Shown here: piece after piece, positions 59,501 through 60,055 of the stretch
How positions within the stretch are numbered: position 1 is the first letter of the stretch
Layout: each line of letters begins with the position of its first letter
Assembly: GCF_024679245.1 (NCBI RefSeq)
Contig: NC_090172.1
Location: 1,329,001-1,393,000 of the forward strand
DNA from: Pseudorasbora parva
Taxonomy: Eukaryota > Chordata > Actinopteri > Cypriniformes > Gobionidae
Direction of reading: 5' to 3'
DNA: 64,000 nt
The notes under the pieces: generated by a model
Seen by the model: the letters and a program-made list of their open reading frames with translations, nothing else
Databases searched by the model: none
What the model was told of the DNA's origin: nothing
Translations under genes and position numbers: made by a program

Positions 59501-60055
59501 GACAGTACTGAAGGATCTTATGTATGCTGACAGTACTGAAGGATCTTATGTATGCTGACAGTACTGAAGGATCTTATGTAGTACTGAAGGATCGTATGTA
59601 TGCTGACAGTACTGAAGGATCTTATGTATGCTGATAGTACTGAAGGATCTTATGTATGCTGATAGTACTGAAGGATCGTATGTATGCTGATAGTACTGAA
59701 GGATCGTATGTATGCTGATAGTACTGAAGGATCGTATGTATGCTGACAGTACTGAAGGATCTTATGTATGCTGACAGTACTGAAGGATCTTATGTATGCT
59801 GATAGACTTTGTATCCTATAGGTAGACGTGATCAGCTGACAGCCAGCTGAGGCGAGTTTGACTAACTTGACCTACCAGAACTGACTCTATCCACTTGATT
59901 CATAATATCAAATAAAATCATCTTCTCAATAAATAAAAATAAAGATAAGTATTCTCTCTACATGATGAGCACTATCAGACACTAATAAAGACTTGATAAA
60001 ATCCTACCTTACAGAGGAAAATAATGATTCCCAATCGCATCTTCATCGTGTCCAT
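1890..60055 (-). CDS. cdh1: Classical type I cadherin, E-cadherin-like (13 exons, 3' end outside window)
   Basis: A calcium-dependent homophilic adhesion receptor of adherens junctions, synthesised as a precursor and cleaved by furin. Thirteen minus-strand exons join in one open frame (48, 115, 236, 141, 156, 148, 173, 129, 186, 245, 146, 225 and 146 nt; about 698 codons). Visible in order are a hydrophobic signal peptide, a cysteine-containing prodomain, the furin site RAKR followed by GWVIPP with the strand-swap Trp2, and EC repeats with the calcium motifs LDRE, DANDNPP, DADD, DSNDNAP, DVNEPP and DVNDNGP. As I recall the human CDH1 exon lengths, exons 1, 2, 5, 8, 10, 11 and 12 have exactly the same length and the others differ by multiples of three, except exon 13. 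That pattern and the E-cadherin-like prodomain favour cdh1 over cdh2, cdh3 or cdh4. Transmembrane and catenin-binding exons are not found and presumably lie beyond position 1. Introns 1, 2, 3 and 9 are expanded by transposons to about 13, 5.7, 14.4 and 21.4 kb. Confidence 0.88.
2122..2414. mobile_element. hAT-type MITE in cdh1 intron 12
   Basis: The 293-bp element has terminal inverted repeats of about 22 bp (GGTAACACTTTACAATAAGG at the left, with one mismatch to the right end). It is flanked by a perfect 8-bp duplication AAGAATGA (2114-2121 and 2415-2422). An 8-bp duplication is the hAT signature. It has no coding capacity and is AT-rich with internal TTAACATTAG-like motifs. It takes up most of a 423-bp intron. 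Confidence 0.88.
2459..2683 (-). CDS. cdh1: cdh1 exon 12: EC4-EC5
   Basis: The 225-nt exon (acceptor TGTGCAG, donor GTGAGC) encodes [19 protein letters not shown], the EC4-EC5 calcium linker, then the start of the membrane-proximal EC5 repeat with [20 protein letters not shown]. It is phase 1 at both ends and has the same length as recalled human exon 12. Confidence 0.9.
2759..2904 (-). CDS. cdh1: cdh1 exon 11: EC4
   Basis: The 146-nt exon (acceptor TTCCAG, donor GTAATT) encodes [20 protein letters not shown], then KDMDRES and ILAEDNDG. It enters in phase 2 and ends in phase 1, and is the same length as recalled human exon 11. Confidence 0.9.
3258..3502 (-). CDS. cdh1: cdh1 exon 10: EC3-EC4
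   Basis: The 245-nt exon (acceptor CATTTAG, donor GTAAGA) encodes [20 protein letters not shown], the linker [11 protein letters not shown] (EC3-EC4 calcium site) and [14 protein letters not shown]. Length and phase (0 to 2) equal recalled human exon 10. The 3' tail of an L2 LINE lies only about 30 bp upstream of its acceptor. Confidence 0.92.
3532..5216 (-). mobile_element. L2 LINE, reverse transcriptase and 3' end (left part of the split minus-strand LINE)
   Basis: The minus-strand translation gives [49 protein letters not shown] and the catalytic box [10 protein letters not shown], followed by the typical L2 C-terminal segment [20 protein letters not shown]. Stops and frameshifts break it near 4906-4950 and 4230-4412. 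The 3' end is the tail at 3532-3600 with TATATAAATAAACTTGCC-type sequence. The 5' continuation lies at 16661 and beyond, beyond the inserted elements. Confidence 0.85.
4412..5207 (-). pseudogene. L2 reverse transcriptase remnant
   Basis: Two overlapping open segments (4412-4906 and 4950-5207) cover the fingers and palm of a LINE reverse transcriptase. They include [12 protein letters not shown] (motif A), CGVPQGS (motif B) and YADD (motif C). A stop at about 4920 separates them. No intact ORF2 remains. Confidence 0.85.
5217..5345 (+). mobile_element. 5'-truncated plus-strand L2 LINE, part 1
   Basis: The plus strand encodes [19 protein letters not shown] and ends ISYLSDRK, the motif A region of an L2 reverse transcriptase. 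It continues at 10600 as [20 protein letters not shown] after removing DIRS element A. The 5' truncation point abuts the minus-strand LINE. Confidence 0.85.
5349..5540 (-). repeat. 3' terminal repeat of DIRS A
   Basis: The outer 54 bp (5349-5402) are the perfect reverse complement of 5597-5650. The inner part (about 5403-5540) is the inverted copy of the 5' terminal repeat at 10430-10560, with a few substitutions. This is the usual split DIRS end structure. Confidence 0.9.
5597..5697 (-). repeat. Internal complementary region of DIRS A
   Basis: Bases 5597-5650 are perfectly complementary to the left terminus 5349-5402. Bases 5651-5697 are perfectly complementary to the right terminus 10553-10599. 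The region therefore contains both ends joined head to tail. In DIRS elements this is thought to template the circular replication intermediate. It overlaps the 3' end of the recombinase reading frame region. Confidence 0.92.
5767..6770 (-). pseudogene. Tyrosine recombinase of DIRS A, frameshifted
   Basis: The minus strand encodes [19 protein letters not shown] and a SAM-like core-binding part ([20 protein letters not shown]), then [13 protein letters not shown] with the catalytic-domain Arg, and [15 protein letters not shown], the His-x-x-Arg box. The final segment with the tyrosine is out of frame. Frameshifts near 6470, 6310, 6000 and 5850 break the ORF. The enzyme would integrate the circular DNA intermediate without target duplication. 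Confidence 0.85.
6744..7112 (-). pseudogene. Methyltransferase-like domain of DIRS A
   Basis: It encodes [20 protein letters not shown] followed by [20 protein letters not shown] and [12 protein letters not shown]. The segment lies between RNase H and recombinase, where DIRS elements carry a domain related to phage adenine methyltransferases. The position of the catalytic (D/N)PPY box reads AFPPI, so catalytic activity is doubtful. The frame is separate from the flanking domains through small indels. Confidence 0.6.
7113..8389 (-). pseudogene. Reverse transcriptase and RNase H of DIRS A, deleted
   Basis: Recognisable pieces are [31 protein letters not shown], the catalytic box [32 protein letters not shown] and RNase H segments [31 protein letters not shown] and [15 protein letters not shown] deletion removes the palm between PKKDG and LPFGL (around 8100). 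A small in-frame loss removes the residues before DNTSV near 7345. There are also several frameshifts. Confidence 0.85.
8459..8770. repeat. Tandem duplication in the gag-pol spacer of DIRS A
   Basis: A GC-rich block of about 130 bp (about 8459-8588) is repeated with divergence at about 8644-8770. Both copies end GGTACCGTAGGCAG(A/G)GGTAA. It separates gag from reverse transcriptase. DIRS B has a single shorter version at about 21660-21800. Confidence 0.7.
8808..10283 (-). CDS. DIRS A gag-like protein, intact ORF of 491 aa
   Basis: This is the only long uninterrupted frame in the element. It starts [20 protein letters not shown] and has an N-terminal Cys motif (C10, C14, C27, C30, C45, C48) resembling a zinc-binding fold. 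An acidic Ser-rich stretch follows, then a central helical region ([20 protein letters not shown]) and a basic C-terminus rich in Arg and Lys ([20 protein letters not shown]). DIRS gag is assumed to form the particle and bind RNA. The same protein in element B is broken by two stops. The start codon is just inside the 5' terminal repeat. Confidence 0.8.
   Translation of the reverse strand: MASESSFKSCVHPCPRYITSGDTHSLCVACFRAQHAQEALEGAACEHCERMPLRTLRSRRALFEEGASARVPRGSGPAAAEAERRLQSWGSQLDVAEGLETGAALSLPSPAPSSGSSRGMEARMAVSSPPRESPVLHLSSSEEVDVESIETEDSPLQSPACEELVEVLTRAVARLNIDWPTERYEAGSKRASKLDERFLPSRASEPQRRGLPFFHDLHTEVARSWKRPASYRVFSPQTSVYSNIAGLKQYGYGAMPKVEETLASHLSPSSASSLKAPSLPTRPLKTTSALVGKAYSAAGQAAACLHTMAIVQAYQADLLRDLDSSDAVGGDIITELRSSADLALRATKETARCVGRSMAALVATERHLWLNPTDIKEGEKAFLLDAPLSPGGLFGDAVHTVTERFQESKKQAAALKQFLPLRVQVPGAAADIKQPTPSTSASHRAKQKQSVATRTPPQRGDEGRRSQTRPSRGRADLRTVLIAKKASSKRS
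10430..10599 (-). repeat. 5' terminal repeat of DIRS A
   Basis: Inverted copy of 5403-5540 plus the 47-bp outer end copied in the internal complementary region. The terminus reads GTTCCCTTTCGGGG on the minus strand. The inner part probably holds the promoter, but no motif can be assigned. Confidence 0.85.
10600..11703 (+). mobile_element. Plus-strand L2 LINE, part 2 (reverse transcriptase C-terminus and 3' tail)
   Basis: It encodes [31 protein letters not shown] (motif C reads YAYD, not YADD), [32 protein letters not shown] and [20 protein letters not shown]. The tail ends with CTTTAAATAAAAG. Stops near 10735, 10866 and 11203 break the frame. Together with 5217-5345 it forms one 5'-truncated insertion in the minus-strand LINE. 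Confidence 0.85.
11719..12061 (+). repeat. 5' LTR of gypsy 1
   Basis: The 343-bp LTR starts TGTAACAG and ends ATGACA. An ATAAATA box lies at 11830-11836, and GTCTGGTCT (11858-11866) is 28 bp downstream, where transcription should begin. An AATAAA signal lies at about 12008-12013. It is 15 bp longer than the 3' LTR through a CGACTACT-type duplication. Confidence 0.92.
12062..12073 (+). promoter_or_regulatory. Self-priming type primer-binding site of gypsy 1
   Basis: No tRNA 3' end match (TGG start) follows the LTR. AGACCAGAC at 12064-12072 is the exact reverse complement of GTCTGGTCT at the predicted RNA 5' end (11858-11866), as in Tf1/sushi elements that prime with their own transcript. Confidence 0.7.
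12083..13310 (+). pseudogene. Gypsy 1 gag and protease
   Basis: The gag region carries the typical [19 protein letters not shown] segment (capsid) and one CCHC zinc knuckle [15 protein letters not shown]. The retropepsin site [15 protein letters not shown] follows. An ATG at 12056 in the LTR end is also in frame, and that at 12083 could serve. The frame then fails to join the reverse transcriptase, which lies in another frame from about 13309. No functional product is expected. Confidence 0.85.
13309..14895 (+). pseudogene. Gypsy 1 reverse transcriptase and RNase H
   Basis: It shows [54 protein letters not shown], then [18 protein letters not shown], and RNase H pieces [34 protein letters not shown] and [10 protein letters not shown]. 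In-frame stops occur at 13912 and 14008, the second replacing the tyrosine next to the catalytic IDD of motif C. Another stop is at 14893. Confidence 0.9.
14958..16403 (+). pseudogene. Gypsy 1 integrase with C-terminal chromodomain
   Basis: The N-terminal zinc domain ends [12 protein letters not shown]. The catalytic core shows [25 protein letters not shown] and [16 protein letters not shown], giving D, D and E. The C-terminus holds a chromodomain ([20 protein letters not shown], then [12 protein letters not shown]). A TGA at 15189 interrupts the frame between zinc domain and core. Chromodomains in such elements direct integration to marked chromatin. Confidence 0.9.
16328..16655 (+). repeat. 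3' LTR of gypsy 1
   Basis: The 328-bp LTR starts TGTAACAG and ends GTGACA. It is nearly identical to the 5' LTR apart from a missing 15-bp segment and a few substitutions, suggesting a fairly recent insertion despite the broken coding region. Confidence 0.93.
16661..17908 (-). mobile_element. L2 LINE endonuclease region (middle part of the split minus-strand LINE)
   Basis: The minus strand encodes [74 protein letters not shown] and [13 protein letters not shown] (SDH box), a LINE endonuclease. Stops near 17583 and 17504 break it. On its left it is cut by the gypsy insertion. Downstream it would join 5216 leftward once the plus-strand LINE and gypsy are removed. Confidence 0.88.
17909..18741. 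mobile_element. hAT transposon remnant in the LINE
   Basis: The 833-bp element has terminal inverted repeats TAGGGATGCACCGAA and a perfect 8-bp duplication GTTGTTAG (17901-17908 and 18742-18749). The plus strand at about 18130-18230 reads [20 protein letters not shown], then NLPLF, which is the end of a hAT transposase dimerisation region, followed by a stop. The rest is AT-rich and non-coding. It interrupts the LINE at a site seen uninterrupted in the copy at 1131-1175. Confidence 0.92.
18750..19849 (-). mobile_element. L2 LINE 5' part with ORF1 esterase-like domain
   Basis: The minus-strand frame 19026-19849 contains [40 protein letters not shown] and [17 protein letters not shown], matching the esterase-like (SGNH type) domain seen in ORF1 of fish CR1/L2 LINEs. 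A Pro- and Ser-rich C-terminal part ([19 protein letters not shown]) follows. The catalytic Asp-x-x-His reads NGLH, so Asn replaces Asp. The N-terminus is cut by DIRS B at 19850. Confidence 0.7.
20162..21637 (+). pseudogene. DIRS B gag-like, two in-frame stops
   Basis: The frame starts MASDSS and meets a TAG as codon 7, which is an extra codon relative to element A. It then continues [20 protein letters not shown] with the same Cys motif. A second TAG at about 20699 replaces a Trp codon. The remainder, [20 protein letters not shown] to the basic tail, is open to 21637. It could only be made by readthrough or internal initiation. Confidence 0.8.
21950..23000 (+). pseudogene. DIRS B reverse transcriptase and RNase H
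   Basis: It shows [86 protein letters not shown] and RNase H parts [19 protein letters not shown] and [17 protein letters not shown]. The palm is deleted so that the catalytic YIDD is reduced to SDD, directly after CIFSCLHP. The deletion differs from that in element A, so the two lost activity independently. Confidence 0.85.
23020..23423 (+). pseudogene. DIRS B methyltransferase-like domain
   Basis: It encodes [60 protein letters not shown] and [20 protein letters not shown]. The DLFAS-x-EN-x-x-CP start and AFPP box correspond to the phage-type adenine methyltransferase layout reported in DIRS elements, but with the NPPY box altered. It is continuous with RNase H in one frame (22566-23423). 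Confidence 0.6.
23424..24416 (+). pseudogene. DIRS B tyrosine recombinase, one frameshift
   Basis: The core-binding part reads [20 protein letters not shown] and [20 protein letters not shown]. The catalytic part has [33 protein letters not shown], then in another frame [16 protein letters not shown] (H-x-x-R) and [19 protein letters not shown] with the nucleophilic tyrosine. One indel near 24240 separates the frames. This is the best preserved recombinase in the window. Confidence 0.88.
24477..24576 (+). repeat. Internal complementary region of DIRS B
   Basis: It contains the 5' terminus complement (GCGTTCTCACAGCG to GAGAAC) joined to the missing 3' terminus complement (GTCTCGGTTACGTATGTAAC and onward), as in element A. 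It therefore preserves the sequence of the outer end that the truncated element has lost. Confidence 0.85.
24885..25070 (-). CDS. cdh1: cdh1 exon 9: EC3
   Basis: The 186-nt exon (acceptor TTTTAG, donor GTACTG) encodes [20 protein letters not shown], then [15 protein letters not shown], typical of the first half of an EC repeat. It is phase 0 at both ends and one codon longer than recalled human exon 9. The following intron is the 21.4-kb transposon nest. Confidence 0.9.
25158..25286 (-). CDS. cdh1: cdh1 exon 8: end of EC2
   Basis: The 129-nt exon (acceptor TTTCAG, donor GTAATA) encodes [18 protein letters not shown] and the linker [11 protein letters not shown], the EC2-EC3 calcium site. It is phase 0 at both ends and matches the recalled human exon 8 length. 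Confidence 0.9.
25366..25538 (-). CDS. cdh1: cdh1 exon 7: EC2
   Basis: The 173-nt exon (acceptor CTGAAG, donor GTGAGA) enters in phase 1 and ends in phase 0. It encodes [20 protein letters not shown], carrying the DAD calcium motif of EC2, and ends GLDKE. Exons 6 plus 7 total 321 nt, the same sum as I recall for human CDH1. Confidence 0.9.
25642..25789 (-). CDS. cdh1: cdh1 exon 6: end of EC1, EC1-EC2 linker
   Basis: The 148-nt exon (acceptor ATTTAG, donor GTAGGT) starts [15 protein letters not shown] and contains [18 protein letters not shown], the xDxNDNxPxF calcium-binding linker. It ends in phase 1. The tripeptide at the position of the classical HAV cell-adhesion recognition sequence is HAS here. 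Confidence 0.9.
26153..26308 (-). CDS. cdh1: cdh1 exon 5: EC1
   Basis: The 156-nt exon (acceptor ATTTAG, donor GTAAGT) encodes most of EC1, including [16 protein letters not shown] and the calcium-site segment [12 protein letters not shown], where LDRE is the EC1-EC2 calcium motif. It is phase 0 at both ends and the same length as human exon 5 as I recall it. Confidence 0.92.
26394..26534 (-). CDS. cdh1: cdh1 exon 4: furin site and start of EC1
   Basis: The 141-nt exon (acceptor TTCCAG, donor GTGAGT) carries the end of the prodomain, the proprotein convertase site RAKR and the mature N-terminus [20 protein letters not shown]. The Trp at mature position 2 is the residue swapped between partners in type I cadherin dimers. 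It is phase 0 at both ends and one codon shorter than human exon 4 as I recall it. Confidence 0.92.
26584..26695. repeat. (CA)n microsatellite in cdh1 intron 3
   Basis: About 110 bp of CA dinucleotides with a few interruptions (CAAACA, CGCGCA). It lies about 50 bp upstream of the exon 4 acceptor on the gene strand. Confidence 0.95.
27040..27240 (-). mobile_element. LINE reverse transcriptase fragment
   Basis: The minus-strand translation reads [20 protein letters not shown] and [15 protein letters not shown], a LINE reverse transcriptase N-terminal segment of a family different from the L2 copies. It is short and frameshifted. The sequence from about 27236 (GGGTATTGCAGAAAGCAAGG) looks like the end of a fish DNA transposon, which I cannot name. 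Confidence 0.55.
27241..28239. other. Intron 3 sequence with probable IS630-like transposon fragment
   Basis: Mostly AT-rich. At about 28195-28235 the plus strand reads [11 protein letters not shown], which resembles the [10 protein letters not shown] segment of the transposase remnant at 38240. The preceding sequence resembles the non-coding end of that type. No other gene is recognised. Confidence 0.3.
28240..30517 (-). mobile_element. Degenerate DIRS-like element E
   Basis: The right end has the family terminus (minus strand GTTCCCTTTCGAAGGGGAAC) ending in AAC at 30515-30517. The piece at 29470-29560 resembles the gag segment at about 9318-9410. Most of the body is rearranged, with no recognisable catalytic motifs. 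A (TTTA)n run lies at 29429-29461. The left boundary is not exact. Confidence 0.5.
30518..30946. other. Intron 3 sequence between DIRS E and DIRS C
   Basis: No gene is recognised. The GC-rich part near 30870-30930 resembles a repeat end, but no family can be given. Confidence 0.3.
31193..31300 (-). repeat. Internal complementary region of DIRS C
   Basis: Bases 31193-31248 are the perfect complement of the left terminus 30947-31002. From 31249 the sequence is complementary to the right terminus (about 37830-37880), with a few mismatches such as GTCG against GTCA. Confidence 0.88.
31342..32100 (-). pseudogene. DIRS C tyrosine recombinase, copy 1
   Basis: It reads [95 protein letters not shown] and [18 protein letters not shown]. 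His, Arg and Tyr of the active site are present. Frames are split near 31864 and 31680. This copy includes the true C-terminus. Confidence 0.85.
31521..34023. repeat. Tandem duplication in DIRS C, copy 1
   Basis: This 2503-bp unit is repeated from 34024 to about 36337. Offsets are 2503 bp up to about 32110 and 2499 bp after, due to a run of A that is 4 bp longer in copy 1. The copies are nearly identical and share the same frameshifts. Confidence 0.93.
32100..34020 (-). pseudogene. DIRS C reverse transcriptase, RNase H and methyltransferase-like, copy 1
   Basis: Recognisable parts are [21 protein letters not shown]-like [34 protein letters not shown], RNase H segments [20 protein letters not shown] and [17 protein letters not shown], then [20 protein letters not shown] and [20 protein letters not shown]. 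The YIDD motif region (about 33480) is damaged. Frameshifts are frequent. Confidence 0.8.
34024..36337. repeat. Tandem duplication in DIRS C, copy 2
   Basis: Second copy of 31521-33838. Its left junction (ATATTCATCTG then AAGGATGTCC) fuses the reverse transcriptase N-terminus to the recombinase C-terminal half. Its right end departs from copy 1 after GTAAAAGCC at about 36337. Confidence 0.93.
34077..36337 (-). pseudogene. DIRS C pol region, copy 2
   Basis: Same domains as copy 1: reverse transcriptase remnants, RNase H ([17 protein letters not shown]), methyltransferase-like ([20 protein letters not shown]) and the first part of the recombinase. Inactivating changes are shared with copy 1, so duplication followed decay. 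Confidence 0.8.
36455..36542. repeat. (TA)n microsatellite in DIRS C
   Basis: About 88 bp of TA preceded by a TTTA run (36439-36455). It lies where the gag-pol spacer should be. Confidence 0.95.
36560..37625 (-). pseudogene. DIRS C gag-like, frameshifted
   Basis: It starts [20 protein letters not shown], and [20 protein letters not shown] follows, so part of the Cys motif of element A is conserved. The central C-x-x-C is altered to MCDVF. A later segment reads [20 protein letters not shown]. Frame changes occur near 37240-37330. An AT-rich insertion (about 37015-37070) interrupts it. Confidence 0.75.
37881..38199. other. Intron 3 sequence after DIRS C
   Basis: No gene recognised. Contains ATGGCCGCCATCTTGGAA-like sequence common in fish repeats (about 38000). 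Confidence 0.3.
38240..38629 (+). pseudogene. IS630-like transposase, internally deleted and interrupted
   Basis: It encodes [20 protein letters not shown] directly followed by [20 protein letters not shown]. The catalytic core that should lie between the two segments is missing. The C-terminus GWTRHTK then a stop then [18 protein letters not shown] is split by the element at 38624-39778. The third acidic residue context ([10 protein letters not shown]) is present. Such transposases are common in fish and this is not a host gene. Confidence 0.7.
38624..39778. mobile_element. TA-flanked inverted-repeat element in the transposase
   Basis: The 1155-bp element is bounded by TA (38622-38623 and 39779-39780). 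Terminal inverted repeats of about 18 bp begin CCGTAAATCCTCTAATAT at the left and CTGTAAATCCTCTAATAT at the right. Removing it restores the transposase frame. A minus-strand frame at 39081-39287 ends in an acidic tail ([20 protein letters not shown]) that could be the end of a pogo-type transposase. Confidence 0.8.
40481..40972. other. Intron 3 sequence next to exon 3
   Basis: No gene recognised. CATAACCTGCTTTCTGGAAT near 40600 resembles the end of a fish DNA transposon. Confidence 0.3.
40973..41208 (-). CDS. cdh1: cdh1 exon 3: prodomain body
   Basis: The 236-nt exon starts after a pyrimidine-rich acceptor ending TCTGACAG and ends at donor GTACTA. It encodes [20 protein letters not shown], then the [17 protein letters not shown] core and a His-rich tail (NHHEDHHMD) like the His-rich E-cadherin prodomain. 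It is 12 nt longer than the human exon as I recall it, and ends in phase 0. DIRS element D begins about 55 bp upstream of its acceptor. Confidence 0.88.
41595..43005 (+). pseudogene. DIRS D gag-like, frameshifted
   Basis: It starts [15 protein letters not shown] and is soon out of frame. Later parts are [60 protein letters not shown] and [19 protein letters not shown] at the C-terminus. At least three frame changes occur (about 41720, 42210, 42570). Confidence 0.8.
43250..44110 (+). pseudogene. DIRS D reverse transcriptase, truncated
   Basis: It shows [85 protein letters not shown] (catalytic box intact) and [20 protein letters not shown]. Frameshifts lie near 43690 and a stop near 43910. 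It is cut at 44110 by filler DNA. Confidence 0.82.
44111..45230. repeat. Filler DNA in DIRS D copied from a nearby transposon
   Basis: Bases 44111-44219 and 45019-45220 are about 98% identical to 40051-40362, located 4 kb away in intron 3. Between them sits a TTAA-flanked element (44220-45018). The left junction shares CAGTTCC between DIRS and filler. Confidence 0.88.
44220..45018. mobile_element. TTAA-flanked (piggyBac-type) non-autonomous element
   Basis: The 799-bp element has TTAA at both sides (44216-44219 and 45019-45022) and imperfect inverted ends (AGGAGTACTTCAG and AGGGTTACTTCAG). The uninterrupted target is present at about 40151-40165 with one TTAA. No transposase is seen. It carries a 19-bp perfect hairpin at 44846-44890. 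Confidence 0.85.
45231..45376 (+). repeat. Duplicate of DIRS D gag segment
   Basis: Identical over about 146 bp to 41937-42082 (from CTTCTTCCCCCGGGG to GGTGCTGACT). It directly follows the filler and then joins reverse-transcriptase-like sequence at a shared GCTGACT. Confidence 0.9.
45430..45789 (+). pseudogene. DIRS D tyrosine recombinase C-terminus
   Basis: It encodes [36 protein letters not shown], then in another frame [20 protein letters not shown] and [20 protein letters not shown], with H-x-x-R and the tyrosine. The N-terminal half is missing. Confidence 0.82.
46204..46878. other. Intron 2 sequence, with a remnant DIRS end
   Basis: CCCTGAGTGGGGAACAAG and GCTGTGTCAGTAGCTGATGT right after DIRS D resemble another DIRS family terminus (compare 30440-30510). 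The rest is not recognised. Confidence 0.4.
46879..46993 (-). CDS. cdh1: cdh1 exon 2: start of prodomain
   Basis: The 115-nt exon lies between an AG acceptor (46995-46994) and the donor GTAGGC. It reads [20 protein letters not shown] and continues to GERLGR. The Cys-x-Pro-Gly-Phe element and the Leu-Gly-Arg end are typical of the type I cadherin prodomain. It ends in phase 1 and joins exon 3 as [12 protein letters not shown]. It sits between DIRS element D on its 3' side and L2/gypsy debris on its 5' side. Confidence 0.85.
47120..47445 (+). mobile_element. L2 LINE 3' UTR fragment
   Basis: Similar to 55090-55293 and 56804-56830 (GGTTCCTTGCCAC, TTGGCTTG, TCAGTTGG, then GTTGCATTATTTTCCTGTTT and GTGAAGCTGCT). 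Non-coding. Confidence 0.7.
47446..48229. other. Intron 1 sequence, nothing recognised
   Basis: AT-rich sequence with no coding or clear transposon signature. Confidence 0.3.
48230..48411. mobile_element. Possible DIRS-like terminal fragment
   Basis: GTGGGTATAAATAAGGAC, then GACGTATGTCTCCGTTCCCT resembles terminal parts of other DIRS families. It abuts the truncated LTR of gypsy 2. Family assignment is tentative. Confidence 0.3.
48487..49421 (-). pseudogene. Gypsy 2 integrase and chromodomain
   Basis: It shows [65 protein letters not shown]-like linker and the chromodomain [20 protein letters not shown] with [13 protein letters not shown]. The second catalytic Asp and the Glu are visible. 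Frameshifts and stops separate the parts. Confidence 0.85.
48491..48511 (-). repeat. Poly-G polypurine tract of gypsy 2
   Basis: A run of 21 G on the minus strand directly before the residual 3' LTR, likely an expansion of the polypurine tract. Confidence 0.8.
49656..50895 (-). pseudogene. Gypsy 2 reverse transcriptase and RNase H
   Basis: The segment 50473-50895 reads [40 protein letters not shown] (catalytic box intact) and [20 protein letters not shown]. The RNase H part ends [20 protein letters not shown] and the integrase zinc region begins [20 protein letters not shown]. Sequence upstream of TAFVT is deleted directly to the gag zinc knuckle. Confidence 0.85.
50896..51616 (-). pseudogene. 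Gypsy 2 gag
   Basis: It reads [60 protein letters not shown] and the CCHC knuckle [17 protein letters not shown] stop near 51422 and frameshifts near 51180-51385 break it. Confidence 0.83.
51605..51616 (-). promoter_or_regulatory. Self-priming type primer-binding site of gypsy 2
   Basis: AGACCGGAC at 51614-51606 (minus strand), 2 nt after the LTR, is the exact reverse complement of GTCCGGTCT at 51924-51916. Placement is the same as in gypsy 1. Confidence 0.7.
51617..52061 (-). repeat. 5' LTR of gypsy 2
   Basis: The 445-bp LTR starts TGTCACAAACACG (minus strand, from 52061) and ends CAGTAACA at 51617. It contains the predicted RNA start GTCCGGTCT at 51924-51916, about 29 bp after a TTACAAAAG box, and an AATAAA at about 51663-51668. 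Confidence 0.88.
52145..52575 (+). mobile_element. L2 LINE fragment, part 1
   Basis: The plus strand encodes [40 protein letters not shown] and [20 protein letters not shown], the C-terminal end of L2 ORF2, with stops and frameshifts. It continues at 54844 after the hAT insertion and at 56804 after the piggyBac-like insertion. Confidence 0.85.
52576..54843. mobile_element. hAT-type element carrying a solo LTR
   Basis: The 2268-bp element is flanked by a perfect 8-bp duplication CTCTTTAC (52568-52575 and 54844-54851). Ends are TAGGGGTGACCCC and the inverted TAGGGGTGTCCCC. No transposase is recognised. Subterminal copies of TTCGA motifs occur at both ends. It holds the insertion at 53056-54397. 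An (AC)n tract lies at 54737-54762. Confidence 0.88.
53056..54397 (+). mobile_element. Solo LTR (1342 bp) in the hAT element
   Basis: It starts TGTCATAGG and ends GGTGACA, with a 4-bp duplication TGAG (52-55 of the 53000 block and 54398-54401). An AATAAA signal is at 54305-54310, followed by about 90 bp of possible U5. The uninterrupted target (GCGCTGAGCTTCAGT) exists about 55 bp upstream in a repeated unit of the host element. It contains an internal direct repeat (about 53660-53717 and 53877-53934). Confidence 0.7.
54852..55293 (+). mobile_element. L2 LINE fragment, part 2 (3' UTR)
   Basis: Continuation of 52145-52575 after the hAT element. Contains GGTTCCTTGCCACCGTTGAC and the ATTATTTTCCTGTTTAA segment where the next element is inserted. 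Confidence 0.75.
55298..56799. mobile_element. piggyBac-like element, non-autonomous
   Basis: The 1502-bp element is flanked by TTAA (55294-55297 and 56800-56803) and has inverted ends CCCTTTAAAACC and CCCTTTAGAACC. Removing it restores the canonical L2 tail CTGTTTAACACTGTGAAGC. The plus strand at about 55510-55610 reads [20 protein letters not shown], an acidic stretch like piggyBac transposase N-termini. Most of the middle is a TG-rich minisatellite. Confidence 0.85.
55716..56200. repeat. TG-rich minisatellite in the piggyBac-like element
   Basis: Alternating units of TCATGTGTTTGCGTGTGTTG and TCATGTGTTTGCATGCATGT type (about 21 and 23 bp, 44 bp together). All three plus frames are open here because the repeat has no stop triplet. 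These frames are not genes. Confidence 0.9.
56804..56875 (+). mobile_element. L2 LINE fragment, part 3 (3' terminus)
   Basis: GTGAAGCTGCTTTGAAGCAA, then GCGCTATATAAATAAAGGTG and the short CTTGG/CTTGA tail of L2. Confidence 0.8.
56876..58047. other. Intron 1 sequence, nothing recognised
   Basis: AT-rich intronic sequence without a recognised gene or element. Confidence 0.3.
58048..59805. repeat. 28-bp minisatellite with a 20-bp variant, in intron 1
   Basis: About 57 copies of TACTGAAGGATCTTATGTAT plus GCTGACAG (28 bp) and nine 20-bp copies lacking 8 bp (ending ATGTAG). Spacings between consecutive short units are 76, 76, 384, 160, 244, 272, 160 and 104 bp, each exactly n x 28 + 20. Common variants are TGATAG for TGACAG, CGTATG for CTTATG and TACGC for TATGC. 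Confidence 0.97.
60008..60055 (-). CDS. cdh1: cdh1 exon 1: start codon and signal peptide
   Basis: The 48-nt coding exon begins at ATG (60055-60053) and reads [16 protein letters not shown], a charged N-terminus followed by a hydrophobic core. The chosen donor follows AAG and starts GTAGGA, giving phase 0 and the exact length I recall for human CDH1 exon 1. A second possible donor (GTAAGG, 5 nt earlier) has a better consensus, but would need a different acceptor 4 nt inside exon 2 to stay in frame. Other in-frame Met codons at positions 4 and 6 could also start translation. Confidence 0.75.

Noticed and set aside
58048..59805. CRISPR-like array of 28-bp repeats
   Set aside because: The repeats are directly adjacent with no unique spacers, and the context is a vertebrate intron.
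60011..60013. Alternative exon 1 donor GTAAGG with acceptor 4 nt inside exon 2
   Set aside because: It stays in frame and has a better donor consensus, but gives exon lengths 43 and 111 instead of the 48 and 115 recalled for human CDH1. It remains possible.
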